In this document: piece after piece, positions 8,887-18,472 of the stretch
Numbering within the stretch: position 1 is the stretch's first letter
Layout of the letters: every line of letters starts with the position of its first letter
Source of the DNA: Psychroserpens algicola
Lineage (GTDB): Bacteria > Bacteroidota > Bacteroidia > Flavobacteriales > Flavobacteriaceae
Reading direction: 5' to 3'
Assembly: GCF_014526325.1 (NCBI RefSeq)
Contig: NZ_JACNMJ010000003.1
Span: forward strand, 1 to 64,000
Length of the DNA stretch: 64,000 nucleotides
Made by a program: the position numbers and the translations under genes
The notes under the pieces: generated by a model
Databases searched by the model: none
Told to the model about the DNA's origin: nothing
Seen by the model: the letters and a program-made list of their open reading frames with translations, nothing else

Positions 8887-9936
8887 TTATCCTCTACCTC
8901 CTGAACGACGACTACCGCTTGATGATCTAGATCCTGACGACCTAGAACTTCCACTAGAACTTCTTACAGAAGAAGAACTTCTGCTAGAGCTACTAGAACT
9001 TCGTGCGGAAGAAGAGCTTCTACTTGATCTATTAGAACTTCTCATTGAAGATGAACTTGAGTTTCTTCGGCTTGTAGAAGGTCTAGAGAATGATGAATTA
9101 TTTCTAGTTCTTGATCTGGTTGTTGTTGAACGAGATCTTGTTGTAGTTCTCGGTCTAGAAATAGTTGCATTATTTCTTCCAGATCTGAATGTAGAACTAT
9201 TTCTGTTTCGTATAGATGTAGCACTTCTTCTTGAGCTAGATACATTACTACGTCTTGATGTCATAGAACTCCTGTTATAAGCAGCATTTGAAGCACCTCG
9301 TCGTCCATAATTATAAGCTAAAGTATTTCGGCTTCTGTTCCAATAATTAGCACCTCTGTAGAAATTATTATATCCATAACCATATCCGTAACCTGGAGGG
9401 CACCAAAAGCCAGTATTCCAGCCCCAGCCACCATAGCCCCAGCCAACATTCCATCCCCAATTGTTATAGCCCCAACCCCAAGGTCGGTTCCATCCCCAAT
9501 TGTTCCAACCCCAATAAGCGTTGTACCATCCTACACCATAACCTCCCCAGCCACGATTAAACCAGCTGTTATCATATACATTGATTGTGATATTTTCATT
9601 GGAAGCTCCCCAACCAGCATAACCAGTATAGGCTTCTTCATCACTAATTTCATCATCATAAGCTCCTTCATAAGCATCAATATCTGTAAATATTGCATCC
9701 TCCTCATCAGAAATGCTACTGTATTGTAAAGATTTTTCAGTGAAATAATCTTTATAAACACTTTGATCTTCAGAAGGGGCGTTAGTTGCTTCTACATTGA
9801 CAATAGCTTCATCGCTATAAATACCATCACTGTCATAACCAACATATTGGTATGATCCACAAGAAGCAAACAGAAATGTTAAGCTTAGTGCAACAAAAAA
9901 TGGAAATTTCTTTTGTATGTAATTGTTTAATTGCAT
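8887..9936 (-). CDS. Low-complexity lipoprotein (Trp/Gly/Tyr-rich, then Ser/Arg-rich)
   Basis: This 349-residue protein has a lipoprotein signal with lipobox LFASC followed by GSYQYVGYDSDG. Residues ~50-110 are acidic. Residues ~130-190 are extremely rich in Trp, Gly, Asn and Tyr (GWNNWGWNRPWGWGYNNW-type repeats). The last ~140 residues are mostly Ser and Arg. No enzymatic motif is seen. Similar proteins sit next to proS in other flavobacteria as I recall, and automatic annotation has given them unrelated animal names. It is the likely first gene of a unit with the FadL-like porin. A minus-strand -7 element lies at 9965-9972. Confidence 0.75.
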   Translation of the reverse strand: MQLNNYIQKKFPFFVALSLTFLFASCGSYQYVGYDSDGIYSDEAIVNVEATNAPSEDQSVYKDYFTEKSLQYSSISDEEDAIFTDIDAYEGAYDDEISDEEAYTGYAGWGASNENITINVYDNSWFNRGWGGYGVGWYNAYWGWNNWGWNRPWGWGYNNWGWNVGWGYGGWGWNTGFWCPPGYGYGYGYNNFYRGANYWNRSRNTLAYNYGRRGASNAAYNRSSMTSRRSNVSSSRRSATSIRNRNSSTFRSGRNNATISRPRTTTRSRSTTTRSRTRNNSSFSRPSTSRRNSSSSSMRSSNRSSRSSSSARSSSSSSRSSSSVRSSSGSSRSSGSRSSSGSRRSGGRG

Positions 9937-9964
9937 ATCTCTTGATTTTTATTGTTGAACGTTA

Positions 9965-9972
9965 CAAAAATA
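9965..9972 (-). promoter_or_regulatory. -7 promoter element for the 9936 minus-strand gene
   Basis: On the minus strand this reads TATTTTTG, a perfect TAnnTTTG match, 29 nt ahead of the start codon. No clear -33 TTG is seen at the expected distance. Confidence 0.5.
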
Positions 9973-10036
9973 GTTAGTTTTGCTGAACTATTTTTTTATT
10001 TAACATAATCACAATTTTTGTGCCAAAACACTGAAA

Positions 10037-11515
10037 ATGAGTAAAAATCTTACAACAAGAGCAGAAGACTATTCAAAATGGTATAATGAATTGGTCGTAA
10101 AGGCTGATTTAGCTGAGAATTCAGCAGTTAGAGGGTGTATGGTCATTAAACCGTATGGTTATGCGATTTGGGAAAAAATGCAAGCAGAATTAGATAGAAT
10201 GTTTAAAGAATCTGGACATCAAAATGCATATTTTCCACTTTTTGTGCCTAAAAGTTTGTTTGAAGCCGAAGAAAAGAATGCTGAAGGTTTCGCTAAAGAA
10301 TGTGCAGTTGTAACACATTACAGACTTCAAAATGATCCTGATAATGAAGGAAAACTTAGAGTAGACCCTGAAGCAAAACTGGAAGAAGAACTTGTTGTAA
10401 GACCTACAAGTGAAGCTATTATCTGGAATACCTATAAAGGATGGATTCAAAGTTATAGAGATCTACCTATACTAATTAATCAATGGGCAAATGTGGTACG
10501 CTGGGAGATGAGAACACGTTTGTTTTTAAGAACTGCCGAATTTTTATGGCAAGAAGGACATACTGCTCATGCGACTGAAGCCGAAGCTATCGCTGAAGCT
10601 GAACAAATGAATGATATCTATGCTGAATTTGCAGAAAATTTTATGGCTATTCCAGTCATTAAAGGAATTAAAACTGAAAGTGAACGTTTTGCTGGAGCCG
10701 TTGAAACCTATTGTATTGAAGCCTTAATGCAAGATGGAAAAGCGCTTCAGGCAGGTACATCTCACTTTTTAGGGCAAAATTTCGCTAAGGCCTTTGATGT
10801 GAAGTTTACTAATAATGAAGGTAAATTAGATCATGTATGGGCTACTTCTTGGGGCGTTTCTACACGTTTAATGGGAGCATTAATCATGACCCATAGTGAT
10901 GATAAGGGGTTGGTTTTACCTCCAAATCTAGCACCATCTCAAGTGGTTATTGTTCCTATATATAAAAATGACGAACAATTAGATTTGATTACTGAAAAAG
11001 CCAATACTATTATTAAGGACTTAAAAGCTTTGGGTGTATCTTGTAAGTTTGACTCAAGAACAACACATCGACCTGGAGCAAAATTTGCTCAGCATGAATT
11101 ACAAGGCGTACCTTTACGAATAGCAATTGGTCCAAAAGATTTAGAAAATGGAACCGTAGAATTAGCGCGACGAGATACTTTAACTAAAGAAGTGATTGTA
11201 ATGAGCGATTTGGTAGCTACTGTTAAAACGTTATTAGAGACGATTCAAAACGAATTATTTAGCAAAGCACTTAGCTATAGAGATGCACACATTACTGAAG
11301 TTAATGATTTTGAAACCTTTAAGACTGTTTTAGAAATAAAAACAGGTTTTATTTCTGCGCATTGGGATGGCACTGCTGAAACGGAACAAAAAATAAAAGA
11401 GCTTACAAAAGCAACAATTAGGTGTATTCCTATGGATGTTAAAAAAGAGGCTGGAACCTGCGTATTCTCTGGAAAACCTTCAGAAAAAAGAGTTTTATTT
11501 GCTAAAGCCTATTAA
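10037..11515 (+). CDS. proS: Proline--tRNA ligase
   Basis: This 492-residue protein charges tRNA-Pro with proline. It is the short archaeal/eukaryote-like form without the bacterial editing insertion (bacterial-type ProRS is about 570 residues). Class II motifs are visible: motif 2 with [21 protein letters not shown], the [10 protein letters not shown] segment, and motif 3 region [19 protein letters not shown]. The anticodon-binding domain follows (~300-400), then a C-terminal zinc-type domain ending in KAY as expected (…[18 protein letters not shown]). It is transcribed divergently from the low-complexity lipoprotein. Confidence 0.96.
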   Translation: MSKNLTTRAEDYSKWYNELVVKADLAENSAVRGCMVIKPYGYAIWEKMQAELDRMFKESGHQNAYFPLFVPKSLFEAEEKNAEGFAKECAVVTHYRLQNDPDNEGKLRVDPEAKLEEELVVRPTSEAIIWNTYKGWIQSYRDLPILINQWANVVRWEMRTRLFLRTAEFLWQEGHTAHATEAEAIAEAEQMNDIYAEFAENFMAIPVIKGIKTESERFAGAVETYCIEALMQDGKALQAGTSHFLGQNFAKAFDVKFTNNEGKLDHVWATSWGVSTRLMGALIMTHSDDKGLVLPPNLAPSQVVIVPIYKNDEQLDLITEKANTIIKDLKALGVSCKFDSRTTHRPGAKFAQHELQGVPLRIAIGPKDLENGTVELARRDTLTKEVIVMSDLVATVKTLLETIQNELFSKALSYRDAHITEVNDFETFKTVLEIKTGFISAHWDGTAETEQKIKELTKATIRCIPMDVKKEAGTCVFSGKPSEKRVLFAKAY

Positions 11516-11543
11516 ATTTTTTTTAAAAAAGTTTATCTAGGTG

Positions 11544-11573
11544 TTGCAACATTTAAAAATAGTTGTATTTTTG
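11544..11573 (+). promoter_or_regulatory. Canonical Bacteroidota promoter for tRNA-Glu/rpsT
   Basis: TTG at 11544-11546, a 19-nt spacer and TATTTTTG at 11566-11573 fit the TTG-N17-23-TAnnTTTG consensus. The tRNA-Glu gene starts 76 nt downstream. Confidence 0.75.
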
Positions 11574-11648
11574 CATCCGCAATGAGTAATTGCATGTTCA
11601 TTTGAAAAGCGGTTTAAATTTTTAATCTGCGACTGAAATAACTCAAAT

Positions 11649-11720
11649 GGCCCGTTCGTCTATCGGCTAGGACGCCAGGTTTTCATCCTGGTAAGAGGGG
11701 TTCGATTCCCCTACGGGCTA
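11649..11720 (+). tRNA. tRNA-Glu (anticodon UUC)
   Basis: The 72-nt gene folds into a full cloverleaf: acceptor GGCCCGT/ACGGGCT (first pair G-U), anticodon stem CCAGG/CCTGG with loop TTTTCAT giving anticodon TTC, and T-arm GAGGGGTTCGATTCCCCT. CCA is not encoded. It lies just ahead of rpsT and probably shares its promoter. Confidence 0.95.
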
Positions 11721-11748
11721 CAATTTTTTAAATAAGAAATAAAATACA

Positions 11749-12003
11749 ATGGCAAATCATAAGTCAGCATTAAAAAGAATAAGAAGTAACGAATCTAAGC
11801 GTTTACGTAACAGATACCAGCACAAAACAACTCGTGGTGCTATCAAAAGATTACGTGACATGGAAAAAGCTAAAGAAGCAAGTGAATACTTACCTTCAGT
11901 TATTTCAATGATTGATAAGTTAGCTAAAAACAATATTATCCATGATAATAAAGCATCTAACTTAAAGTCTAGCTTAACTAAGCACGTTGCTTCACTAAGC
12001 TAA
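11749..12003 (+). CDS. rpsT: 30S ribosomal protein S20
   Basis: This 84-residue, strongly basic helical protein begins MANHKSALKRIRSNESKRLRN, which is diagnostic of S20. It binds 16S rRNA in the body of the small subunit early in assembly. Length is normal. It lies 28 nt behind tRNA-Glu and is followed by a good terminator. Confidence 0.97.
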   Translation: MANHKSALKRIRSNESKRLRNRYQHKTTRGAIKRLRDMEKAKEASEYLPSVISMIDKLAKNNIIHDNKASNLKSSLTKHVASLS

Positions 12004-12028
12004 CTAGAACTTATAACTTAAAATTATT

Positions 12029-12058
12029 AAGCTTCTCTTATGAGAAGCTTTTTTTTTA
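12029..12058 (+). terminator. Rho-independent terminator of rpsT
   Basis: AAGCTTCTC (12029-12037) pairs with GAGAAGCTT (12042-12050) around a TTAT loop, and eight or more T follow. Confidence 0.85.
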
Positions 12059-12093
12059 TTTTATATTTTTTTAGTTGTTTTAAAAATGAATAA

Positions 12094-12128
12094 TAAAAAA
12101 AGCTCTCAATTAATATTGAGAGCTTTTT
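12094..12128 (-). terminator. Rho-independent terminator of rho
   Basis: AAAAAGCTCTCAAT (12097-12110) pairs with ATTGAGAGCTTTTT (12115-12128) around a 4-nt loop. Read on the minus strand a T-run follows. It lies just behind the rho stop codon. Confidence 0.8.
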
Positions 12129-12149
12129 ATGTAAACTTATAAGTTTTAG

Positions 12150-13823
12150 TTATCCGTTCATAGATACTAAAAACTCTTCATTATTTCTTGTTTGTTTGAA
12201 TCGGTCGTTAATAAACTCCATCGCTTCAACTGGATTCATATCCGCAAGGTATTTACGCATCACCCACATTCTCTGAATTGTAGTTTCATCTAATAAGATG
12301 TCATCACGACGTGTACTCGAAGATGTCAAGTCAATAGCAGGGAAAATTCTACGGTTAGAAATCTTACGATCTAATTGCAGTTCCATATTACCTGTTCCTT
12401 TAAACTCTTCAAAGATCACTTCATCCATTTTTGAGCCTGTTTCAGTTAAAGCAGTAGCAATTATAGTTAGTGAACCTCCATTTTCAATATTACGTGCAGC
12501 TCCGAAGAAACGTTTTGGCTTATGTAATGCATTCGCATCAACACCACCACTCAATATTTTACCAGAAGCGGGTTGTACGGTGTTATAAGCTCTAGCTAAA
12601 CGTGTAATAGAATCTAATAAGATTACAACATCGTGACCGCATTCAACTAAGCGTTTTGCTTTTTCTAAAACGATATTAGCAATTTTAACATGCTCATGTG
12701 CTTCTTTATCAAAAGTAGAAGCGATAACTTCTCCACGAACATTACGTTGCATATCTGTAACTTCTTCAGGACGCTCATCAATGAGTAAAATCATTTGATA
12801 AACTTCAGGATGATTGGCAGCAATGGCGTTTGCAACATCTTTCAATAACATCGTTTTACCTGTTTTAGGTTGTGATACAATCATACCACGTTGCCCTTTT
12901 CCGATAGGAGAAAACAAGTCCATTATACGAGTAGAAATTGTGCTTTGCTTCTCTGCGATATTAAATTTTTCCTGCGGAAATAAAGGCGTTAAGTGTTCAA
13001 AAGAAACACGGTCTCTAACAACCTCTGGCTTTTGACCATTAATTTTGCTCACCTTTATTAAAGGGAAATATTTTTCTCCTTCCTTTGGAGGTCTTACATG
13101 ACCGAGTACAGTATCTCCGGTTTTTAATCCGAATAAACGGATTTGCGATTGTGATACATAAATATCATCAGGTGATGATAAATAGTTATAATCTGAAGAC
13201 CTTAAAAAGCCATAACCATCCTGCATGATATCTAAAACACCTTCACTTTCAATGATAGCGTCAAATTCAAAATCAGGCTCTCTATAGCGGTTACGGTTAT
13301 CCTTGTTGCCGTTATTTTTGTGTTGGTTACCATTATTATCTTTAGAACGCTGATTATTCTGCTTATTATCATTCTTCTGACGATTGTTTTGTTTATTGTC
13401 ATTAGAATTTTTTGAACGATTATCAGTGTTCTGATTACTGTTTCTTTGATTACTTCTGGTATCCTTTTTTTCTTTTGATGCAGTATTAGAAGTTTTATCT
13501 TCAGCTTTTACATCTTTTTTTGAATCCTTCTGGTCATCCAATTCCATTTTCTGTTGCGAAGGATTTTTTACGTCTTTCTTTTCAACACGAGCTCTAGGTT
13601 TACGTTGCTGAGCAGGTTTTTTAGGTTCAGGTTTAGATGTTGGAGTAGATGCAGGCTCAATAACCTCTTTTTTTACAGCATCTGGATTGCTTGCTTGTAA
13701 ATCTAAGATTTGGTAAACAAGATCTAATTTTTTTAATGTACGGTATTTAGGTACGTTTAATTTTTGAGCTATATCCTGAAGTTCAGGAAGCTTCTTTGCT
13801 TTTAATTCGGAAATTTCGAACAT
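12150..13823 (-). CDS. rho: Transcription termination factor Rho
   Basis: This 557-residue hexameric RNA helicase terminates transcription at Rho-dependent sites. Domains in order are an N-terminal Rho-N helical segment ([19 protein letters not shown]), a Lys/Asn/Gln-rich disordered insert (~55-185) typical of Bacteroidota Rho, an RNA-binding OB fold (~190-270, [15 protein letters not shown]), and the RecA-like motor. The motor has Walker [20 protein letters not shown], Walker [18 protein letters not shown], and the [11 protein letters not shown] and RIFPAIDL segments. The long insert makes it larger than the ~420-residue E. coli protein. Confidence 0.97.
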   Translation of the reverse strand: MFEISELKAKKLPELQDIAQKLNVPKYRTLKKLDLVYQILDLQASNPDAVKKEVIEPASTPTSKPEPKKPAQQRKPRARVEKKDVKNPSQQKMELDDQKDSKKDVKAEDKTSNTASKEKKDTRSNQRNSNQNTDNRSKNSNDNKQNNRQKNDNKQNNQRSKDNNGNQHKNNGNKDNRNRYREPDFEFDAIIESEGVLDIMQDGYGFLRSSDYNYLSSPDDIYVSQSQIRLFGLKTGDTVLGHVRPPKEGEKYFPLIKVSKINGQKPEVVRDRVSFEHLTPLFPQEKFNIAEKQSTISTRIMDLFSPIGKGQRGMIVSQPKTGKTMLLKDVANAIAANHPEVYQMILLIDERPEEVTDMQRNVRGEVIASTFDKEAHEHVKIANIVLEKAKRLVECGHDVVILLDSITRLARAYNTVQPASGKILSGGVDANALHKPKRFFGAARNIENGGSLTIIATALTETGSKMDEVIFEEFKGTGNMELQLDRKISNRRIFPAIDLTSSSTRRDDILLDETTIQRMWVMRKYLADMNPVEAMEFINDRFKQTRNNEEFLVSMNG

Positions 13824-14019
13824 GTATGTATATACTAATTAAGTTTATTCTTTGAAATGGATTTAGTTCTTACTTTTCTTTTTCTGTAAAATAAAATAAT
13901 GGGAAAAATTTGAAAAAAATCTGAAGATTAATCAATTGTTACTCTGAATGTAACAGATTGTTACTGCAATAATACAATTTTATTTTTAAAATTTAATACA
14001 TCTTTTAAAAAGAAACTAT

Positions 14020-14027
14020 TAATTTTG
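14020..14027 (+). promoter_or_regulatory. -7 promoter element for the DUF4293 gene
   Basis: TAATTTTG matches TAnnTTTG and lies 24 nt ahead of the ATG at 14051. No convincing -33 TTG is seen. Confidence 0.5.
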
Positions 14028-14050
14028 TGCCTCGTTAAAGATATTGATAA

Positions 14051-14461
14051 ATGATTCAACGTATACAAACTATATATCTATTATTATCAGCTGCTGTTTC
14101 TGCTGGTTTGATTTTTGTATTCCATTTATGGACTAATAGTGATGACATACCAGTTTATGCTAAGGACGAATATTTGTATTTAGGTTTGTTTTTAGGATCG
14201 GCTTTATTATCTTTAATTTCAATTTTGAATTTTAAAAACAGGAAGTTTCAATTTGTTTTGGGACGACTTAATATCATATTAAACTTTATTTTATTAGGAT
14301 TTTTTGTGTATCAATTGCTAATACCACCTGGAGAGAGTCATATCTCTGAGAAAGGTGTTGGGATATTCATACCTATTTTATCTATCGTATTATTGGTTTT
14401 AGCCAATAAAGCCATAAAAAAGGATGAAGATCTTGTAAAATCTGTCGATCGATTACGATAA
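14051..14461 (+). CDS. DUF4293-family membrane protein
   Basis: This 136-residue protein has four hydrophobic helices (~5-27, 43-60, 70-92, 105-122). It starts MIQRIQTIYLLLSAAVSAG, which is characteristic of the DUF4293 family of Bacteroidota inner-membrane proteins. It commonly sits beside rho in flavobacteria, as here, where it is divergent from rho. No biochemical role is known. Confidence 0.85.
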   Translation: MIQRIQTIYLLLSAAVSAGLIFVFHLWTNSDDIPVYAKDEYLYLGLFLGSALLSLISILNFKNRKFQFVLGRLNIILNFILLGFFVYQLLIPPGESHISEKGVGIFIPILSIVLLVLANKAIKKDEDLVKSVDRLR

Positions 14462-14490
14462 ACCCTATTATCTTAATTATTTTAGTGCGT

Positions 14491-14521
14491 AAACCCAAGG
14501 TGAAGATCTTGGGTTTTTTTA
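14491..14521 (+). terminator. Rho-independent terminator
   Basis: AAACCCAAG (14491-14499) pairs with CTTGGGTTT (14509-14517), followed by T. It lies between the convergent DUF4293 and phosphoesterase genes. Confidence 0.8.
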
Positions 14522-14537
14522 TGCAAAAAATATTGAA

Positions 14538-15032
14538 CTAGCGCTTTGGAAATTCAATAACTTCTAGATTATCAATTTTTTTGCCATCAATAGTAAAACG
14601 TAGCATGGTTCTTATTTTATGAAACCCATGTTTTCCAACAGCACCCGGATTCATATGAATTAAATTATAACGTTTATCTGGCATCACTTTTAAAATATGT
14701 GAATGTCCGCAGATAAAAATACGTGGCGGATTCGCTTTTATCACATCTCGTGTTCGCATATTATATTTAGGAGGATAACCTCCAATATGTGTTATCCATA
14801 CATCGACATCTTCACACATAAACCGATTATTCTCAGGAAATTCAACACGTGCTTTAGCATCATCAATATTACCATAAACAGCTCGTAAAGGTTTTATCGC
14901 CTTAATAGCATCAGTAACCTCTAGGTTTCCTATATCACCAGCATGCCAAACTTCATCAGCTTGCTTGACATACTTTAAAATGTCATCGTCTATATAGCTG
15001 TGCGTATCAGAAAGTAAGAGGATTTTAGTCAT
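14538..15032 (-). CDS. YfcE/MJ0936-family metallophosphoesterase
   Basis: This 164-residue protein has all five calcineurin-like metal-binding motifs: LLSDTHS (D-x-H), HAGDIGN (GD), YGNIDD (GN-D), THIGG (H) and CGHSH (GH-H). Length is typical of YfcE-type phosphodiesterases with two metal ions. The natural substrate cannot be told. It is convergent with the DUF4293 gene and divergent from truA. Confidence 0.9.
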   Translation of the reverse strand: MTKILLLSDTHSYIDDDILKYVKQADEVWHAGDIGNLEVTDAIKAIKPLRAVYGNIDDAKARVEFPENNRFMCEDVDVWITHIGGYPPKYNMRTRDVIKANPPRIFICGHSHILKVMPDKRYNLIHMNPGAVGKHGFHKIRTMLRFTIDGKKIDNLEVIEFPKR

Positions 15033-15152
15033 ATAAGGATTAAGTATTAATGCCGAGAGGCTTTTCAGCTCAAAATATTTTAATTATGTTAATGTAAGAT
15101 GATAACCATCAAAACTAATTATCTTTGTGCTTTTACAAAAGTAAGGTTTCTA

Positions 15153-15893
15153 TTGCGTTTTTTTATCGAATTATCATATAACGGAAAAGCATATCATGGT
15201 TGGCAAAATCAACCAGATGCTATATCTGTACAAGAAGTTTTAGAAAACGCTTTATCGACACTTTTAAAAACAGACATAGCTGTAGTTGGAGCAGGTAGAA
15301 CAGATGCAGGAGTTCACGCAACACAGTTTTTTGCACATTTTGATTATGATTTAGAGCTCCCAGAAAATCTCATATTTAAGCTCAATTCTTTTCTTCCTAA
15401 AGCTATTGCTGTACGTGATGTTTTTAAAGTTAAACCAGATGCACATGCGAGATTTCACGCTATAAGCAGAACGTATCATTATAGAATTTCGACACAAAAA
15501 AATGTGTTTAACTTCGCTTTTGCTTACGCTTTGCAAAAAACCTTAGATATTGATGCGATGAATAAAGCTTGTGATATTCTATTGCAGTATAATGATTTTC
15601 AATGTTTTTCTAAGGTGAATACAGATGTAAAAACGTATCATTGTAAATTGATGAAAGCCAGTTGGCGATTTGAAAATGATGAATTAATTTTTACAATTAA
15701 AGCTGATCGTTTTTTAAGAAATATGGTACGAGCCATAGTAGGAACTCTTGTTAATATTGGTTTAGGTAAACTTCAATTAGAAAGTTTGCATGATATCATC
15801 AAGTCTAAAGATAGAAGAGAGGCAGGGTTTTCGGTACCAGCTCATGGTTTGTATCTCGTAAATATAGAATACCCAGAAATTATAAAACAGTAA
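15153..15893 (+). CDS. truA: tRNA pseudouridine(38-40) synthase TruA (TTG start preferred)
   Basis: The enzyme isomerises uridines 38-40 in the tRNA anticodon arm. The catalytic motif is VVGAGRTDAGVHATQ with the essential Asp, and DRFLRNMVRAIVGTLV is the conserved C-terminal segment. An ATG at 15099 gives a 264-residue version, but its first 18 residues do not resemble TruA. A -7 element TATCTTTG at 15120-15127 would place the transcript start downstream of that ATG. The TTG at 15153 gives MRFFIELSYNGKAYHGWQ, the normal TruA start, 246 residues long. I therefore prefer the TTG. Confidence 0.9.
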   Translation: MRFFIELSYNGKAYHGWQNQPDAISVQEVLENALSTLLKTDIAVVGAGRTDAGVHATQFFAHFDYDLELPENLIFKLNSFLPKAIAVRDVFKVKPDAHARFHAISRTYHYRISTQKNVFNFAFAYALQKTLDIDAMNKACDILLQYNDFQCFSKVNTDVKTYHCKLMKASWRFENDELIFTIKADRFLRNMVRAIVGTLVNIGLGKLQLESLHDIIKSKDRREAGFSVPAHGLYLVNIEYPEIIKQ

Positions 15894-15901
15894 ATAGCTA
15901 A

Positions 15902-17668
15902 ATGGAAAACAAAAAGACTAAAGCTTTTGATCTCGAATTGTTCAAGCGATTACTTCAATACATTAAGCCATACAGGTTGGTGTTTTTTGGTTCTTTACTG
16001 TGCGTGATTGGTCTTGCTGTATTTGGTGTGTTAAGACCTTTAGTTTTACAGGAAGCCATAGATAATCATGTGAAAGTTCAGGATTATAACGGATTTGTTA
16101 TGTATATCATAGCCATGCTGGTTTTACTTATACTCGAAGTGGTAAGTCAGTTACTGTTTATCTACTATGCGAGTTGGTTAGGCCAGTCGGTTGTTAAAGA
16201 TATTCGTGTCAAACTCTATAACCATGTATTGAGGTTTAGAATGAAATATTACGACACATCATCTGTAGGAGTTTTAATAACCAGAACTGTAACAGATATG
16301 GAACGTATTGCAGATATTTTTGGTCAAGGCTTATTTATGATATTTAGTGATCTCCTTAAAATGCTGGTGGTTGCTGGTGCGATGGTTTATATCAATTGGA
16401 AATTAAGTCTTATTGCGTTTGTGACCATGCCAATTGTATTATTTGCTACGAAAATATTTCAGAAGTATATGAAACGTGCTTTTGAAGAAGTGAGGACAGA
16501 AGTGTCTAATCTAAATTCTTTTGTTCAAGAACGTGTCACTGGGATGAAGATTCTTCAATTATTTACAAGAGAAGATACTGAATTCAAAAAATTCAAAGAC
16601 ATTAATGAACGTCATAAAAAAGGCTGGTTAAAAACAGTTTGGTATAACTCTATCTTTTTTCCTATTGCAGATTTATTATCATCTATTACCTTAGGAAGTA
16701 TTATCTGGGTTGGAGGCTTGATGGTTGTTATTCAAGGTACAGCAACTGAAGGAAATTTATTTGCTTTTATCATGTTTGTACCAATGTTATTCAGACCGTT
16801 AAATCAAATTGCCAACAAATTTAATACACTACAAATGGGAATGGTCGCAGCAGACCGTGTTTTTAAAGTATTAGATACAACATCGCAAATCGATGATTCG
16901 GGTTCTGAAGTTGCTACAGAGTTTAAAGGTGATATTTCATTTAAGAATGTACATTTTTCTTATGTTCAAGATGAAGAAGTTCTCAAAGGTATTTCGCTGG
17001 ATGTCAAAGCTGGTCAGACCGTTGCTATTGTTGGAGCAACAGGAGCAGGAAAGTCTACGATTATAAACCTCTTAAATCGTTTTTATGATATCAATGACGG
17101 AACTATATGTATTGACGGCACAGATATTAAAAATTTGACCTTGCAGTCACTTAGGTCACAAATAGCAGTAGTACTCCAGGATGTGTTTTTATTTGCTGAT
17201 ACCATACTTAATAATATCACGCTCAAAAATGATGATATTTCCGAAGAACAAGTTGTTCAAGCTGCCAAAGATATAGGGATTCATAATTTTATTTCTAGTT
17301 TGCCTAACGGGTATCACTATAATGTAAAAGAACGTGGTGCTATGTTATCTTCTGGTCAGCGTCAGCTTATTTCATTTTTAAGAGCTTATGTTACTAACCC
17401 AAGTATTTTAATTTTAGATGAAGCAACGTCTTCAGTCGACTCCTATTCTGAGCAATTGATGCAGGATGCAACCGATAAAATTACTCAGGGTAGAACTTCA
17501 ATTGTTATTGCACATCGCTTGGCGACGATTCAACAAGCCGATCAGATTATTGTGATGGATGCAGGTGAAATAGTAGAAAAAGGCACGCATGACGAACTTC
17601 TTAAAGTTGAGAATGGCTATTATAGAAACCTGTATGAAGTTCAGTTTTTAAAAGCCGAAGCGGTTTAG
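15902..17668 (+). CDS. ABC exporter, MsbA/multidrug type (fused permease-ATPase)
   Basis: This 588-residue half-transporter has an N-terminal six-helix membrane domain (~20-330). The nucleotide-binding domain has Walker A VGATGAGKST, Q-loop VVLQDVFLF, signature LSSGQRQ, Walker B ILILDEATSSVD and the H-loop AHRLAT. It would work as a homodimer exporting a lipid or drug-like substrate. It starts 8 nt behind truA and is probably cotranscribed. The C-motif Ser-Ser-Gly-Gln is slightly atypical for LSGGQ but common in this subgroup. Confidence 0.92.
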   Translation: MENKKTKAFDLELFKRLLQYIKPYRLVFFGSLLCVIGLAVFGVLRPLVLQEAIDNHVKVQDYNGFVMYIIAMLVLLILEVVSQLLFIYYASWLGQSVVKDIRVKLYNHVLRFRMKYYDTSSVGVLITRTVTDMERIADIFGQGLFMIFSDLLKMLVVAGAMVYINWKLSLIAFVTMPIVLFATKIFQKYMKRAFEEVRTEVSNLNSFVQERVTGMKILQLFTREDTEFKKFKDINERHKKGWLKTVWYNSIFFPIADLLSSITLGSIIWVGGLMVVIQGTATEGNLFAFIMFVPMLFRPLNQIANKFNTLQMGMVAADRVFKVLDTTSQIDDSGSEVATEFKGDISFKNVHFSYVQDEEVLKGISLDVKAGQTVAIVGATGAGKSTIINLLNRFYDINDGTICIDGTDIKNLTLQSLRSQIAVVLQDVFLFADTILNNITLKNDDISEEQVVQAAKDIGIHNFISSLPNGYHYNVKERGAMLSSGQRQLISFLRAYVTNPSILILDEATSSVDSYSEQLMQDATDKITQGRTSIVIAHRLATIQQADQIIVMDAGEIVEKGTHDELLKVENGYYRNLYEVQFLKAEAV

Positions 17669-17669
17669 T

Positions 17670-18470
17670 TTATGAACCTGCAGCTTCTCTGGCTGCTCTT
17701 TGCGCTTCAATCATCTGTTGAAAATCTCCTGTGATTAACATAATTACAACCATTATAATGGTAATGATGACGAAGACAACTCCTAAAACCACAAAAAATA
17801 ACAGTGTGCGCAATGCCATTTGCCCTAAACTGAGCTTATAGAGTCGTTGTAAAATGTATACGCCATAAATAAACATTATTGGTATAAAGAACATGCTTAG
17901 GATGCCATTTGTGATACCAAAAATTGCTCCAATAATAATAGCAACTGCAGATACAAGAGAGAACTGAGATTGCCAATACATAAAAACAACTATTAATTCG
18001 GTATAATTGAATTTCCTTGTTCCAATAAAGGTGATATAGGCAATGAATGCATAAACAGGAACATAGAGCATCATAAATATTGACATGTATTCTTGGATGA
18101 ACGACATGTTTTTTTGCTGAAATTCCTCTTGACCTTTAACTGCAAAATTTGAATAATCTAAGGATTCGGGGAAAAATTTATTGAGAAATAGTAAATATAA
18201 ACCGCTAACTGTAATTGCTAGTCCGAAGTAACTAATAGGATTCACATAGCGTTTTCGCACACCATCAATATAACCACCTATGACTACTTCAGGTTTTTTA
18301 ATTAAATCAATAAAGGTTCGTAAAAGTTTATTGTCATAATTAAAAAACGTTTCACTTAAATGCTCAAAAAGATTTCTGAAGGTTAAGCGATTTCTTATAA
18401 CTTTTCCGCCACATTGATTGCAAAAGTCGCTTTTTGGTGCGAGTTCAATATTACAGTTTTTACAGTTCAT
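17670..18470 (-). CDS. DUF3667 membrane protein with N-terminal zinc ribbon (copy 1)
   Basis: This 266-residue protein begins with a CxxC...CxxC zinc ribbon (Cys3, Cys6, Cys17, Cys20: NCKNC and FCNQCG). The DUF3667 core follows (LLRTFIDLIKKPEVVIGGYI, then RKRYVNPISYFGLAI) and four to five transmembrane helices. Function is unknown. It lies 2 nt behind a paralogue of identical length, which in turn abuts cdaA, suggesting one operon. Its stop lies only 1 nt from the stop of the convergent ABC exporter, with no terminator between. Confidence 0.8.
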   Translation of the reverse strand: MNCKNCNIELAPKSDFCNQCGGKVIRNRLTFRNLFEHLSETFFNYDNKLLRTFIDLIKKPEVVIGGYIDGVRKRYVNPISYFGLAITVSGLYLLFLNKFFPESLDYSNFAVKGQEEFQQKNMSFIQEYMSIFMMLYVPVYAFIAYITFIGTRKFNYTELIVVFMYWQSQFSLVSAVAIIIGAIFGITNGILSMFFIPIMFIYGVYILQRLYKLSLGQMALRTLLFFVVLGVVFVIITIIMVVIMLITGDFQQMIEAQRAAREAAGS

Positions 18471-18472
18471 AA

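Noticed and set aside
9042-9761. Minus-strand alternative frames in the low-complexity lipoprotein gene
   Set aside because: They arise from the biased codon pattern of the Ser/Arg- and Trp/Gly-rich regions and share the same strand with the real gene in another frame.
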